The notes beneath the pieces are model-generated. The model saw nothing but the letters and a program-made list of their open reading frames with translations, searched no databases and had not been told where the DNA came from. Both the position numbers and the translations under genes were made by a program. This document shows positions 51,809-61,521 of a stretch of DNA of 64,000 bases, in pieces (the stretch's first letter is position 1; each line of letters begins with the position of its first letter). This DNA comes from Dyadobacter sp. CY326 (GTDB lineage: Bacteria; Bacteroidota; Bacteroidia; Cytophagales; Spirosomataceae): NCBI RefSeq assembly GCF_021390515.1, contig NZ_JAJUXI010000012.1, positions 124,001 to 188,000 on the forward strand. Reading direction: 5' to 3'.

Positions 51809-53008
51809 TTAGGTGAATACATTCCATGCGAAAATCCTATCGAACAGCATCAACACTTTGATTGGAAGCGGTTCCAGCCACAAGATCTTGTTATAACCCA
51901 TATAAAAAACCTGCGGATGTCCCACGCAAATGAGCATTGTAAAAAAAAGAATGAGCTTCAATGACCGCATGGATGCCGTTTTATACAAAATAAAAAACGC
52001 AGCAAGGATAAACGGGAAACCGTAAGAAAGTGCCCTGTCGATATCGTGAACGTAAATTCCGGTGAGCACAAGGATTGTAAAACCAATGAAAAGCGCGGCG
52101 ATCAGCCAGTAACGCTTCGTCAGAAATAATGCAAGCAATGCGGCGCCCATTAGCAGCCACGTGCCTTCAAATGCCGACCAGATGCTGCTGCCCAGCCCAT
52201 TCCGATGCGCATTGGCAAACAAGACCGGCGTCCCGATCGTGGAATAACTGTGATTGGGAAAATAATTTGCCAAAACATATTCCCGCACGGCAAAATAGCA
52301 AATCCACGCGATCCACACCACAGAACTTTCACGTAACAAACCAGCTTTAATGATCGCCCGAAGGCTGAAATCGTTCTTCTCGTAAGTTTTCAGGACGATC
52401 CAGAAGAGCAGCAAATAACCACCCGCGACGACTGCGCGCTCGTCTGTAAAAAATGCGATCTGCAGGGAAATGAATGCACTAACTGGATTGCGGCTTAACA
52501 GTGCTGTTAACAAGAAAAAGTAAGCAAAACCATCGCCATAACCGTGAATGTCCGCAAATGTCCATACGCTGACGAAAATATTGGCAAGAGACAAGATAAA
52601 TAAGCCGGCTAAAACTTTGTCTCCGGAGATTTTAAACACCCATTTTCCCGAATTATAAAGGAACATGACGCCGCAAATCGCCTGAGCAATGAGGATCAGA
52701 ATGACATTGTGATTGGTTATATATGAAAGCAGCGGCAAAGTCCAGCGAAGGATCATATTTTCACGCCGCACATCATATTCCATGTCTTTCGGATGCAACA
52801 GATCCTGCGCCTGATTTTGAACAAAAACCCATGCATCGAGTTTGACGCCATCAGCCTGAAAATGCGAAGCCAGCAACGAATACGGAGGAAATGCAAGAAA
52901 CAAGGACAACCCAACCGAAAACAAGGTGACCTTCAACAGCCAATGCTTGCCTGACAATTTTCCTTCAAACCACTGATAACAAGACGCGTAGAAATTTTCA
53001 AAAAGCAT
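51809..53008 (-). CDS. Polytopic membrane protein, unknown function
   Basis: A 399-residue protein with about nine membrane segments (for example LILIAQAICGVMFLY, VLAGLFILSLANIFVSVWTF, WLIAALFIGFTILVLTGIYV) and a short N-terminal soluble part. It contains a conserved-looking FLTDERAVVAGG-type loop (IAFFTDERAVVAGGYLLL). No family was recognised; a lipid or sugar transferase of the GT-C kind is possible but unsupported. ATG 53008 is preferred over an upstream TTG (53026). Separated from the sugar operon by 128 bp. Confidence 0.68.
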   Translation of the reverse strand: MLFENFYASCYQWFEGKLSGKHWLLKVTLFSVGLSLFLAFPPYSLLASHFQADGVKLDAWVFVQNQAQDLLHPKDMEYDVRRENMILRWTLPLLSYITNHNVILILIAQAICGVMFLYNSGKWVFKISGDKVLAGLFILSLANIFVSVWTFADIHGYGDGFAYFFLLTALLSRNPVSAFISLQIAFFTDERAVVAGGYLLLFWIVLKTYEKNDFSLRAIIKAGLLRESSVVWIAWICYFAVREYVLANYFPNHSYSTIGTPVLFANAHRNGLGSSIWSAFEGTWLLMGAALLALFLTKRYWLIAALFIGFTILVLTGIYVHDIDRALSYGFPFILAAFFILYKTASMRSLKLILFFTMLICVGHPQVFYMGYNKILWLEPLPIKVLMLFDRIFAWNVFT

Positions 53009-53156
53009 AAACCTGGAATAGGGCAAATCAATCCCAAATATACATTTTAATGTATTAATGAATTATTACCACTTGGCGGCTGCGATGCGAAGTTAATTTG
53101 CCGAGACGAATGGAAAATTCGAAATACTGTATTATTTTTGGAAAAACTGATACTAT

Positions 53157-53702
53157 TTGAAACGACTTTTATCCATAGCACTTCTTGGCTTACTCCTGTA
53201 CAATACATTTGGACTGGCAGTTGCCGTGTTATGTTTTAACAAGTCATTTGAAACCGCTTCCAAGCATGAAATTCCGTCCAAAAAGGCTGTTTTGGCTATT
53301 CCTGCTCCTTCATTGCCTTACACAACTTCCTGGGAAAATGAGGATGGAACTGCTGGTTTGATCAAGAAAGACGGCGAGTTTTACAACATTGTCCATCAGA
53401 AAATAGAGAACGATACTTTGTTTGTGACGCTGCAAGTTAATGCATCGGCGCGCGACAAGTTCGTTGAGCTAGCGGACAGTATGAATGAATTATCGGATAA
53501 CGATAAAAGTAAAAAATCCTCTTCGGACCGCGCATTGAAACTGCTTCAAGATCTCGTTAAGAGCTACTTACCCATTGAAACCAGGTCCACATTCGGTTGC
53601 GAATATTACGCATTTTTAGAATCCGTTTCTTTCTGTGAGCATTTGTCGTTTCATCGGGCACCTGCACAATCCTTTGATTCTCCCCCACCTGAATTCGCTT
53701 AG
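53157..53702 (+). CDS. Small exported or membrane-anchored protein, unknown function
   Basis: A 181-residue protein with an N-terminal hydrophobic segment (LLSIALLGLLLYNTFGLAVAVL) that may be a signal or anchor. It has a basic, mostly helical body and a C-terminal part with cysteines (GCEYYAF, FCEHLSF). The start is TTG at 53157; no in-frame ATG precedes the leader. No family was recognised. The barrel-like gene follows on the same strand 94 bp later. Confidence 0.55.
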   Translation: MKRLLSIALLGLLLYNTFGLAVAVLCFNKSFETASKHEIPSKKAVLAIPAPSLPYTTSWENEDGTAGLIKKDGEFYNIVHQKIENDTLFVTLQVNASARDKFVELADSMNELSDNDKSKKSSSDRALKLLQDLVKSYLPIETRSTFGCEYYAFLESVSFCEHLSFHRAPAQSFDSPPPEFA

Positions 53703-53796
53703 TTAATCAGCAATTTTCTAAAATCAGGCTCGGCATTTCCGTCAGGAAACGTTGCTGTGACTGCATTCCATTTACCATTCTGAAAAACTAAGATCA

Positions 53797-54906
53797 ATGA
53801 AAAAGATATCTACTATCGTTCTATTCGTGTGCCTTTGCCTCACACAAATTTCAAATAATGCATTCGCGCAAGGCTGCGTAGCAATTCGCGGCATGAGCCA
53901 TGCAGGCGCAACTTCTGCCGATTTTTTTAAACAGCAAAACGGCAAATTCCAGGTCAATGCAGGTTATCGTTTTTTCAGATCGTACAAACACTTCCGTGGC
54001 GATCATGAAGAAAAAGAGCGCGTAGAACAAGGAACACAGGTTATCAATGTTGCGCATGCTTTGGATCTGGGACTTACTTATCAGCCGAATATGCGCTGGT
54101 CTATTTCCGTGACCTTGCCCGTTCAGCACAATGACCGATCGTCGTTATACGAGCATTATGGCAACGCGGTGGCGACCAATCCAGAGCAAAAACGCTTTCA
54201 TACAAGCTCAAAAGGGATCGGCGATTTGAGAATTTCAACAAGTTACTGGCTAAGAGATCCATTAAAAATGCCAAAATTCAACATTGCAATCGGCGGAGGC
54301 ATCAAGCTGCCTACGGGTGATAAAGCAGTGGAAGGTGAATTTCACAGGCTGGATAAAGAAGGTAATGATTATACAATTGTGAAGCCGGTTGACCAGTCGA
54401 TCCAATTGGGCGACGGCGCTGTGGGCGCATTTTTGGAAACGCAGGGATATGTTTCTTTTACATCAAAAACGGCACTGTATTTCAACGGGTTTTATTTGTC
54501 AAATCCGAAAGAACATAATGGTGTAAACCGCAATCCGCAATCGCCAACAATTGATCCGATTGTCGGCTACTTTGCTGCTGTGGATCAATTTGCAGCCAGA
54601 CTTGGTGTGAGCCAGGCTCTTGGCGGTGGATTTTCAGTGTTGCTTGGAGGGCGTGCAGAAGGCGTTCCTTCAAGCGACCTGATTGGCAGCAGCAAAGGTT
54701 ATCGTCGTCCCGGTTATGTAATTTCGGGCGAGCCTGGCGTTGCTTACATCAAAAACAAATTTTCGGCTTCGGCGTCCGTCCCCATTGCACTTTATCGCAA
54801 CCGGACCAAAAGCTATGCTGACAAGCTGGATGTGACTGGTAAAACGCACGGCGACGCTGCTTTCGCCGATTATTTGATCTCATTCAGCGTAAGTCGCTGG
54901 TTTTAA
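53797..54906 (+). CDS. Outer-membrane beta-barrel transport-like protein
   Basis: A 369-residue exported protein (signal peptide ending NNAFAQ). It has strands of alternating polarity throughout (LDLGLTYQPNMRWSISVTLP, FNIAIGGGIKLPTG, ASVPIALYRNRTKSY) and a typical C-terminal aromatic (SVSRWF). It resembles the meta-pathway phenol degradation/transporter-type barrels, but the substrate cannot be told. It is followed by a REP-like repeat on its 3' side. Confidence 0.75.
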   Translation: MKKISTIVLFVCLCLTQISNNAFAQGCVAIRGMSHAGATSADFFKQQNGKFQVNAGYRFFRSYKHFRGDHEEKERVEQGTQVINVAHALDLGLTYQPNMRWSISVTLPVQHNDRSSLYEHYGNAVATNPEQKRFHTSSKGIGDLRISTSYWLRDPLKMPKFNIAIGGGIKLPTGDKAVEGEFHRLDKEGNDYTIVKPVDQSIQLGDGAVGAFLETQGYVSFTSKTALYFNGFYLSNPKEHNGVNRNPQSPTIDPIVGYFAAVDQFAARLGVSQALGGGFSVLLGGRAEGVPSSDLIGSSKGYRRPGYVISGEPGVAYIKNKFSASASVPIALYRNRTKSYADKLDVTGKTHGDAAFADYLISFSVSRWF

Positions 54907-54925
54907 CAAGACACTCTTCATTACT

Positions 54926-55070
54926 TGTCACATTGAGCGGACGGGGCCGCCCGGCGGTCGAAATGGCGCTACGACCGAAGGATAACTCGCTTCGACTCCG
55001 CTCAGCGTGACAAATTCCGCTCGGCGTGACAGACTCCGCTCAGCGTGACAGACTCCGCTCGGCGTGACAG
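54926..55070. repeat. REP-like inverted repeat and 19-bp tandem repeat
   Basis: The motif TGTCACATTGAGCGG (54926-54940) is an inverted relative of CCGCTCAGCGTGACA. Then four tandem 19-bp copies occupy 54995-55070 (unit ACTCCGCTCAGCGTGACAG, with A/G and AC/AT changes). Copies 3 and 4 differ at one base. It sits between a plus-strand barrel gene and minus-strand sbcC. A dispersed intergenic repeat is likely; a role in termination is possible. Confidence 0.75.
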
Positions 55071-55077
55071 TTCCCAA

Positions 55078-58000
55078 TCACTTCCAACTCGGCGTGATGC
55101 GGCTGCCTTCTTCGGTTGCTTCAATGCTCAGATAAGTCTGGATTTCTTGCTGCAAATCTTCCACGTGGCTGATGATGCCGACAATGCGATTCTCTTTGCG
55201 AAGTGATTTTAATGTTTCAAAAACCGTTTGCAAAGCGTTCTTATCCAGCGAACCAAAACCTTCGTCTAGGAAGAAGAAATTGTGCTTGGAGCCATTTCTG
55301 ATGTGAATGTGGTCTGCCAGGGCCAATGCGAGAGACAGCGCCGCCTGAAATTTCTGACCGCCTGATAATGTTTTCAGCAAACGCAAATGTCCGCCATTCA
55401 ACAAATCGCGCACCCAAAAACTATTGCCATCGCCCAATTCCAAATGGAGCTGCTGATGCGTCATTTGATGGAAACGGTGATTCGCAGCCTGAATCAGATT
55501 TTGCAAATAAATGCTAGACGCATAATCCACAAAACCGCTTGAACGGAACAATTTTGCCAAATCGTCCAAATGCTCTTTGCGCAATTGCAAGCGTGCTTTC
55601 TCGGTTAGTAACGCCGCCTTCTTAGCCAAATCCTCTGCCATTTTTTTCAATAACCGGTCCAGTCCGCCTTCTTCCTTCCGGAATGTATTCAGACTTTCGG
55701 TCAAAATTTCCTTGGCTTTGATAATGGCTTCATGCCTTTCCACATCATATTGCTGGTCTGTGTTTTCCTTTAACAGATTTTCCAGATCCCGCGAAGTCGT
55801 GTCCAATGCATATTTGAATGTGTCAATAGCTTTCCGCTCGGCATCAATTTGGATGGGCCCTTGTAAAATTTCTTTTACATGATCCTCTGAGTCAAATGCA
55901 AAAGCTTTCAACTGCGCATCAACATTGGTTTGAACCGCCGCCAGATCGCGCTCGTTCGAATCCAATGTTGTTTTCAGTGTTTGCTGCGCGCCGGAAAGCA
56001 CGTCTTTCTCTTTTTGAACCGCGTCCAGATTTTTTTCTGATTGTTCAAAAAGGGTCGTTATCTCTTTAAAAGAATTCTTTAATGCTGTGATTTTTTCTGA
56101 AATGCTCGCCTTTGGTTGCTCCTCAACTTCTTGCAAAATGACCTTTTGCAGTTGAGCGGTCAATGTTAAAACCGTATTTTCAAACCGCAGAATCTCATCT
56201 CTGAGGCTCTGCAAGGGCTTTTCGATCCTTTCGGTTTTCTCCTGTGTTTCCTTTTCAATGTGCACCGACAACGCCTTAATCGCCACTTCCGCTTCCTTAA
56301 TCTCCGCCTGGTTTTTACTCACTGCTGCGAAATGCTGTTCAAAACCAGCTCTGTCATTTTTATCAAATTTATTCCAGACAAAAGACTTATCGTGCGTTTC
56401 CAGCTGCGTTTTTGCCTCGGCCCAGCGCTGCTTAATAGTTGCTTTCAGCTTTTCAAGATTGTCGATTTGATTGTAAATCTTTTCAATCGGCGCTTGCGAA
56501 CCGCGGACTGCTTTTTCTCTTTCCGTTAACTTCAAAACCGCGTTTTCAGCAGCCTTAATCTGCTCGCTCACTGCATTATCCGCATGCAAAACGGCCGGAT
56601 GATGTTCTGAGCCGCATAATGGACAAGGCTCGCCATCCACGATCGCGCCCGCATATTGGTGCAATGCGAGCTTCGTATGCAGTGAAAGCAGCGCGCGATT
56701 TTTCTCCCTTGATTCTGTTTCTGTTTTTGTCAAGAAAACATTGATAGCAGTCTGAAATGCTTCCAGTGTAGCATTATCGACAACATTAAGTCCGAAATTT
56801 GTATTAACGTCGCCAACCTTTTTATTCAAAAGCTGCTGTTGCGCATGAAGGTCCGCCTGCAATGCCTCCGCCTCTGCTTTTACCGATTGCCGTTTTTCAT
56901 TCAATGCGTCACAAGCTGTAAACCAGGCTTTTACCGAGCTTAATTCCTGAATATCCGCAAGCAGATTTTTTCTCTGCTCATTCTCCGATTCTTTTTCCTG
57001 TTTTTGATCGATTAAGCGTGCAATGAAAGCTTCTTTTTCTTTCAATTGTTCGTTTCCACGCACTAATGCCTCTTTTCGTTTTGATGCGGAAGTTCGGTTA
57101 TCAATGATCTGAATGACTTTTTCCAGTTCGTCTGCCGTATCCAGCAACTCCTCACGCTTCTCATACTGCGGCTGCAAACGTGTGAGCAATTCCTGCTGTT
57201 TTTCAGCCAGCTTGGTCAGTTCGTCCAGGCGAATTTTATTGCTTTCGTAGATTTTCTGCTCGCGGGCAATGCTGACATTCAGCGTATTTTTTTGATCTAA
57301 AATGGATTTAAAGTGAATGGAGCAGGTTTCAAAAATTTTTAATATGGCTTCGCGTTCCTGCATTTGCGGGCGCTGCGTTTCCAATGTTCGCAATTGATTT
57401 TGAAGCAAATGCACTTTTTCCGCTGTCAATTTTAACTTTTGAAAAACGGCTTCCAATTCGGTTTGAATGCGCAAGTCCTCATTGACTTTTTTGATTTCCA
57501 ACCGCACTTCTTCGCGCCGCTTTTCCTCCGCTTCGACCATTTCGCCCGTCACTTCACCTAATCCCGTCAGCTGCCCGTCGACATGGGAAATTGCCAGGTC
57601 ATTTTGTTTGATCAATGATCCGACATTCCGACTCAGGTCATACTTTTCGAGCTGGAAAAGCTCCTTCATCATCCGCGTCCGCTCGGCGTCTCTGAGCTCT
57701 ATAAATTCCTGAAAACGGCCTTGCGGAATGATAATCGTCCTGCGAAAATTATCGTAACTAAGCCCGATAATGCTTTCCGCATTTTCATCTTCCGGAAGCG
57801 GAACCCAGTTTTCGTCCTGCCAAATGTATCCGCGCCGATCAAATGTTTTTACTTCCTTAAAATTCTTGCTATTCCGCTTCCCACGAACTGTAAACCTGTA
57901 ACGATCTGCATTTTTTCCTGCAATGCACTCAAAATCAATCACTAACTCATCAGAGCGCAGGTTCATCATGTTGTAAGTCCGGTCATCGCCGGACTTGTTC

Positions 58001-58176
58001 AGCCGCTCAGTGTCGCCGTACAATGCAAATGTGATCGCTTCGAGAATGGATGATTTTCCACTTCCTACCGCACCGAAAATCCCAAATAAGGACGCATCCG
58101 TCAAAGCATTGAAATGAATTTCCTGCTCGGTCTGGTAAGAATACAGACCTTTGATTTTCAAATAGATAGGAATCAT
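55078..58176 (-). CDS. sbcC: Exonuclease subunit SbcC (Rad50-type ATPase)
   Basis: A 1032-residue SMC-like protein. Walker A is GAVGSGKSS (35-43). Two long coiled-coil arms enclose the zinc hook CPLCG (C518, C521). Signature LSGGQKFQAALSLALALAD and Walker B FFFLDEGFGSLD lie near the C-terminus. With SbcD it processes hairpins and double-strand ends. sbcD is not adjacent in this window, which is unusual because the two are normally one operon. It lies 3 bp downstream of a GH3 gene. Confidence 0.95.
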   Translation of the reverse strand: MIPIYLKIKGLYSYQTEQEIHFNALTDASLFGIFGAVGSGKSSILEAITFALYGDTERLNKSGDDRTYNMMNLRSDELVIDFECIAGKNADRYRFTVRGKRNSKNFKEVKTFDRRGYIWQDENWVPLPEDENAESIIGLSYDNFRRTIIIPQGRFQEFIELRDAERTRMMKELFQLEKYDLSRNVGSLIKQNDLAISHVDGQLTGLGEVTGEMVEAEEKRREEVRLEIKKVNEDLRIQTELEAVFQKLKLTAEKVHLLQNQLRTLETQRPQMQEREAILKIFETCSIHFKSILDQKNTLNVSIAREQKIYESNKIRLDELTKLAEKQQELLTRLQPQYEKREELLDTADELEKVIQIIDNRTSASKRKEALVRGNEQLKEKEAFIARLIDQKQEKESENEQRKNLLADIQELSSVKAWFTACDALNEKRQSVKAEAEALQADLHAQQQLLNKKVGDVNTNFGLNVVDNATLEAFQTAINVFLTKTETESREKNRALLSLHTKLALHQYAGAIVDGEPCPLCGSEHHPAVLHADNAVSEQIKAAENAVLKLTEREKAVRGSQAPIEKIYNQIDNLEKLKATIKQRWAEAKTQLETHDKSFVWNKFDKNDRAGFEQHFAAVSKNQAEIKEAEVAIKALSVHIEKETQEKTERIEKPLQSLRDEILRFENTVLTLTAQLQKVILQEVEEQPKASISEKITALKNSFKEITTLFEQSEKNLDAVQKEKDVLSGAQQTLKTTLDSNERDLAAVQTNVDAQLKAFAFDSEDHVKEILQGPIQIDAERKAIDTFKYALDTTSRDLENLLKENTDQQYDVERHEAIIKAKEILTESLNTFRKEEGGLDRLLKKMAEDLAKKAALLTEKARLQLRKEHLDDLAKLFRSSGFVDYASSIYLQNLIQAANHRFHQMTHQQLHLELGDGNSFWVRDLLNGGHLRLLKTLSGGQKFQAALSLALALADHIHIRNGSKHNFFFLDEGFGSLDKNALQTVFETLKSLRKENRIVGIISHVEDLQQEIQTYLSIEATEEGSRITPSWK

Positions 58177-58179
58177 GTG

Positions 58180-59694
58180 CTATAAGCTTGCCAACAGATC
58201 GTCCAGATATTCCCGGCTGTTGCTTAATCTTGGAACTTTGTTTTGTCCACCCAATTTGTGAAGTTTTCCCATCCAGGCGTAGAATGTGCCGGAAGGGACA
58301 AAATGGACTTTTGGCATCAGCAATGCCATATCTTTGTAACGTTTTGCGTCGTAATCCGAATTCACTTCACGCAATGCTTCATCGAGCGAAGCAATGAAAT
58401 GTTCGCGATCATCCGGCTCTTTTGTAAATTCTATAATCCATTCATGACGCCCGCGCGAGCCATCGCCCATGTAAACGGGACCGGCCGTGTAATTGACAAC
58501 CAACGAATCTGTCTTTTGCGCCGCAACCTTAATCGCGTAATCGGCATTTTCAACAATAACTTCCTCGCCGAATGCATTGATAAAATGCTTTGTCCGGCCG
58601 CTTACTTTTACTCGGAACGGATAAGTTGAAGTAAATTTTACCGTATCGCCAATTAAATAACGCCATAAGCCGGCATTCGTGGAGATGACCAATGCGTAAT
58701 TTTTACCAATTTCAACTTCATCTAAAAGCAATGCTTTCGGATGTGGCTTCCCAACTTCTTCAACCGGAACAAATTCGTAAAAAATGCCATAATCAAGCAT
58801 TAAAAGCATTTCACCAACCCTTGTCACGTCATCCTGAATCGCGAAAAACCCCTCAGAGGCGCTGTAAGTTTCAAGATATAAAACCTGGTCGGAAGGGAAA
58901 TATTTGCTCATAAACAAATCCCTGTAAGGCTCAAAAGACACTGCTCCATGCACGAAAACCTCAAAATTGGGCCAAACTTCTAGCATATGCTTCTTGCCGG
59001 TCAGTTCTAAAATCTGATCCAGCAAAACAATGGTCCAGGTGGGCACGCCCAGAATGCTCGTTACATCCTCCTGCGAACATATCGAGGCCATTTTCTCTAA
59101 TTTACTTTCCCAATGATCCATTAATGCCACATCCAAGGGCGGCGTGCGCATAAACTCTGCCCAGGAAGGCAAATTTTGCATAATTACGGCTGAAACATCG
59201 CCTATTTGGGTGTAATCGTCAAATGGATTTGCATGCAATGTGCCGCCGATGGATAAGCCTTTTCCGTCAAACACCATCGTGTCGGGCCGGTTGTTGATGA
59301 GCAAAGTCATCATATCCTTTCCGCCTTCGTAATGGCATTCTTCCAATGCTTCGGGCGAAACAGGTAAAAATTTGCTGCGTGCATTAGTGGTTCCCGACGA
59401 TTTTGAAAACCATTCTATCTGCGAAGGCCACATTACATTCGGCTCGCCTTTAAGGACGCGCTCGATATAAGGATAAATTTCTTCGTAAGTCGAAACGGGC
59501 ACCTGATCCTGAAATTCTTTGATCGTGCGGATCTGTCCGTAATTGTATTTGCTTCCCCAATGCGTGTATCGTGCGGTCTCAATTAATTCTGAAAACACGC
59601 GCTGCTGAGTCTCAATTGGGTATTTCATAAACTGTTCAATCCTTTCGAAGCGACGCTTCAAAAACCAGACAGTCATATCGTTAACCAGCTTCAT
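58180..59694 (-). CDS. GH3 auxin-responsive promoter family protein
   Basis: A 504-residue soluble protein of the GH3 family, related to ANL acyl-adenylating enzymes: WFSKSSGTTNARSKFLP as the ATP-binding loop, then VLYLETYSASEGFFAIQDD and LWRYLIGDTVKFTSTYP, all GH3 hallmarks. Plant GH3 enzymes join amino acids to carboxylates. Bacterial copies have no settled role. A C-terminal region (AWMGKLHKLGGQNKVPRLS) is conserved. It is 3 bp upstream of sbcC, so the two are probably co-transcribed. Confidence 0.93.
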   Translation of the reverse strand: MKLVNDMTVWFLKRRFERIEQFMKYPIETQQRVFSELIETARYTHWGSKYNYGQIRTIKEFQDQVPVSTYEEIYPYIERVLKGEPNVMWPSQIEWFSKSSGTTNARSKFLPVSPEALEECHYEGGKDMMTLLINNRPDTMVFDGKGLSIGGTLHANPFDDYTQIGDVSAVIMQNLPSWAEFMRTPPLDVALMDHWESKLEKMASICSQEDVTSILGVPTWTIVLLDQILELTGKKHMLEVWPNFEVFVHGAVSFEPYRDLFMSKYFPSDQVLYLETYSASEGFFAIQDDVTRVGEMLLMLDYGIFYEFVPVEEVGKPHPKALLLDEVEIGKNYALVISTNAGLWRYLIGDTVKFTSTYPFRVKVSGRTKHFINAFGEEVIVENADYAIKVAAQKTDSLVVNYTAGPVYMGDGSRGRHEWIIEFTKEPDDREHFIASLDEALREVNSDYDAKRYKDMALLMPKVHFVPSGTFYAWMGKLHKLGGQNKVPRLSNSREYLDDLLASL

Positions 59695-59742
59695 GAGTTA
59701 AATCAGTTAGGAACTTAGCATTGCAATTTGTAAAAATAGCAA

Positions 59743-59786
59743 TAAAAAATGGTGAGAGAATAGTTTTGACACCTTCCCTCACCATG
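59743..59786 (-). terminator. Intrinsic terminator of glsB
   Basis: ATGGTGAG (59749-59756) pairs with CTCACCAT (59778-59785). On the minus strand the stem is followed by a six-T run, and it lies just after the glsB stop. Confidence 0.75.
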
Positions 59787-59804
59787 CAATTTCAATATAA
59801 TCCG

Positions 59805-60059
59805 TTAAGATCTGGTGGCAAACTTTCTATAAATGAAGAGCAAAATTACAGCTCCCAAGATAGCAACAAAAAGACTTCCGATGTTGAAACCATCTACTGT
59901 GCCGTAACCAAGCATTGAAGAAATCCAGCCTCCCACTACGGCGCCGGCAATACCGATCAGAATTGTTACAATAAAACCGCCCGGATCTTTTCCAGGATGA
60001 ATGGCTTTTGCAATTGCGCCTGCGATCAGGCCGACGATGATCCAAGTGATGATTCCCAT
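59805..60059 (-). CDS. GlsB/YeaQ/YmgE family membrane protein
   Basis: An 84-residue, three-helix Gly-rich membrane protein: IITWIIVGLIAGAIAKAI, then GGFIVTILIGIAGAVVGGWI and GSLFVAILGAVILLFIY. These are the helices of the transglycosylase-associated (GlsB) family. They are stress-induced in many bacteria, and the molecular role is unclear. Single gene with its own terminator. Confidence 0.92.
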   Translation of the reverse strand: MGIITWIIVGLIAGAIAKAIHPGKDPGGFIVTILIGIAGAVVGGWISSMLGYGTVDGFNIGSLFVAILGAVILLFIYRKFATRS

Positions 60060-60120
60060 AAGCTTCGTTTAGTTAATGTTTGTTTGTCACATCAATTAAA
60101 AAAACTATGCCCTGCGCGGC

Positions 60121-61515
60121 TTACTTATCGTAGAACATATTGCTCCTGCCTGCTTTTTTCTGGATTGTCGATGTAATTTCTTGACTATCTTCTTCTTGCA
60201 ATGTGCGGGCATTTCTCACTTGCCGTGTTATGCGCGTCCCCGTTATTTTGAAAAGCGCTTCTCCAAGCAACGGATCTTTCGGATTGCCATAAGGGAAAAG
60301 CAAATTCCCCTCACTCACAGCAATATCGGGCGTGAAACCGACGCTGTAATCCGACTTTTTATCCTTGTTCAATGACTTGGAAACGATTGGCTGCAATCCC
60401 CATTTCACTTTCTTTTTGGAATCGGTCAACGTGACTGAGCCGACGTTTTTCCCAACGGTTTTGACGCCTACAAGTGTGACATTCATATAAGGTTTCAACC
60501 CATTGATAAGGAGCTCGCTCGCAGAAGCCGAACGCGAAGAAACCAGAAAAACGACATTATTAAGCTGTGAACCAATGTTTTGGCTTTTGCTCGCAAACTT
60601 GTCATAGAAATAAGTCTCGCCATATTTTTTCATGTTCGTCTCCGTGACTTCTGTGTTATATTCTTTGTAATAAAAAACATCATTGGAAGTCGCCCGCGCA
60701 ATCAGACTTGCAAGATTTGTGGCCGAACTTACATAACCGCCCGGATTGTAACGCAGGTCAACGATCAGCTCATTGACGTTTGCATTTTTGAATTCATTAA
60801 AAATATTGTCCAGCTTCTTGTCATACAGCGCATTATTGGCTTTGAATGGCTCCGGAATGAATTGATGGTAAACCACATAGCCAATTTTGTGCGCGCCGAT
60901 CGAATAAGTTGTGTCAAAGAAAACAGGATCTTCCTGCAAAACAACCGGCGTAACATCACGCTTCGTTGTTCCTTCCTCCAAAACTCCCGCTGCATTAATC
61001 GTTGCTAATGTGTAAGTCAGTTTTTCCTGTGAGTTAAGCAATTGACTGTAATTGGTGCCGGTCAGCTTTTGTCCATTTACACTGCTAAAAATGTCTCCTC
61101 TCGCAAACCCAGCCTTAGCAGCTGGCGAATCCGGAAGCACATAAAGCACCACACCGATTACATTGCTGCTGCCAGTTGGGAAGTAAGTGAGCTTATATTC
61201 CATCCCGGAAGTTTTCGATTCGCCCGCCAACGACGCTTCCAGTTCCTCAGCACTCTCCTGAATCCACGAAAAACGGTCGCCATCGGGCCGCAATGTGGCG
61301 TCATATTTGTAAAGTAATGACTCAAAAAACGAGGCTGGATCTTTGGTATAATCTGGCTGCGTGGTCATGTTATCGTTCCAGTAATACCAGTATTTCATGT
61401 TTTCGTAAATCCACTGATTGGTTTCCGTTTCGGTCACCGGATCTACATTTTTGTCTTTGCACGAAAGCACGGCTGCGCTGATGGAAAGAAGGGCCAGTAA
61501 TAATTTTATTTTCAT
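60121..61515 (-). CDS. S41 family peptidase (lipoprotein)
   Basis: A 464-residue lipoprotein (AAVLSC, C19) with a PDZ domain (GVVLYVLPDSPAAKAGFARG) at about 120-190, then the tail-specific protease core with LIVDLRYNPGGYVSSATNLAS and the catalytic region SSRSASASELLINGL. This is a C-terminal processing-type serine protease active in the periplasm. It begins 6 bp after the rocD stop, so they form one transcript. Confidence 0.92.
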   Translation of the reverse strand: MKIKLLLALLSISAAVLSCKDKNVDPVTETETNQWIYENMKYWYYWNDNMTTQPDYTKDPASFFESLLYKYDATLRPDGDRFSWIQESAEELEASLAGESKTSGMEYKLTYFPTGSSNVIGVVLYVLPDSPAAKAGFARGDIFSSVNGQKLTGTNYSQLLNSQEKLTYTLATINAAGVLEEGTTKRDVTPVVLQEDPVFFDTTYSIGAHKIGYVVYHQFIPEPFKANNALYDKKLDNIFNEFKNANVNELIVDLRYNPGGYVSSATNLASLIARATSNDVFYYKEYNTEVTETNMKKYGETYFYDKFASKSQNIGSQLNNVVFLVSSRSASASELLINGLKPYMNVTLVGVKTVGKNVGSVTLTDSKKKVKWGLQPIVSKSLNKDKKSDYSVGFTPDIAVSEGNLLFPYGNPKDPLLGEALFKITGTRITRQVRNARTLQEEDSQEITSTIQKKAGRSNMFYDK

Positions 61516-61521
61516 AAATCG

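Noticed and set aside
54995..55070. 19-bp repeats as a CRISPR array
   Set aside because: The copies are contiguous with no spacers and there are no cas genes; it is a tandem repeat.
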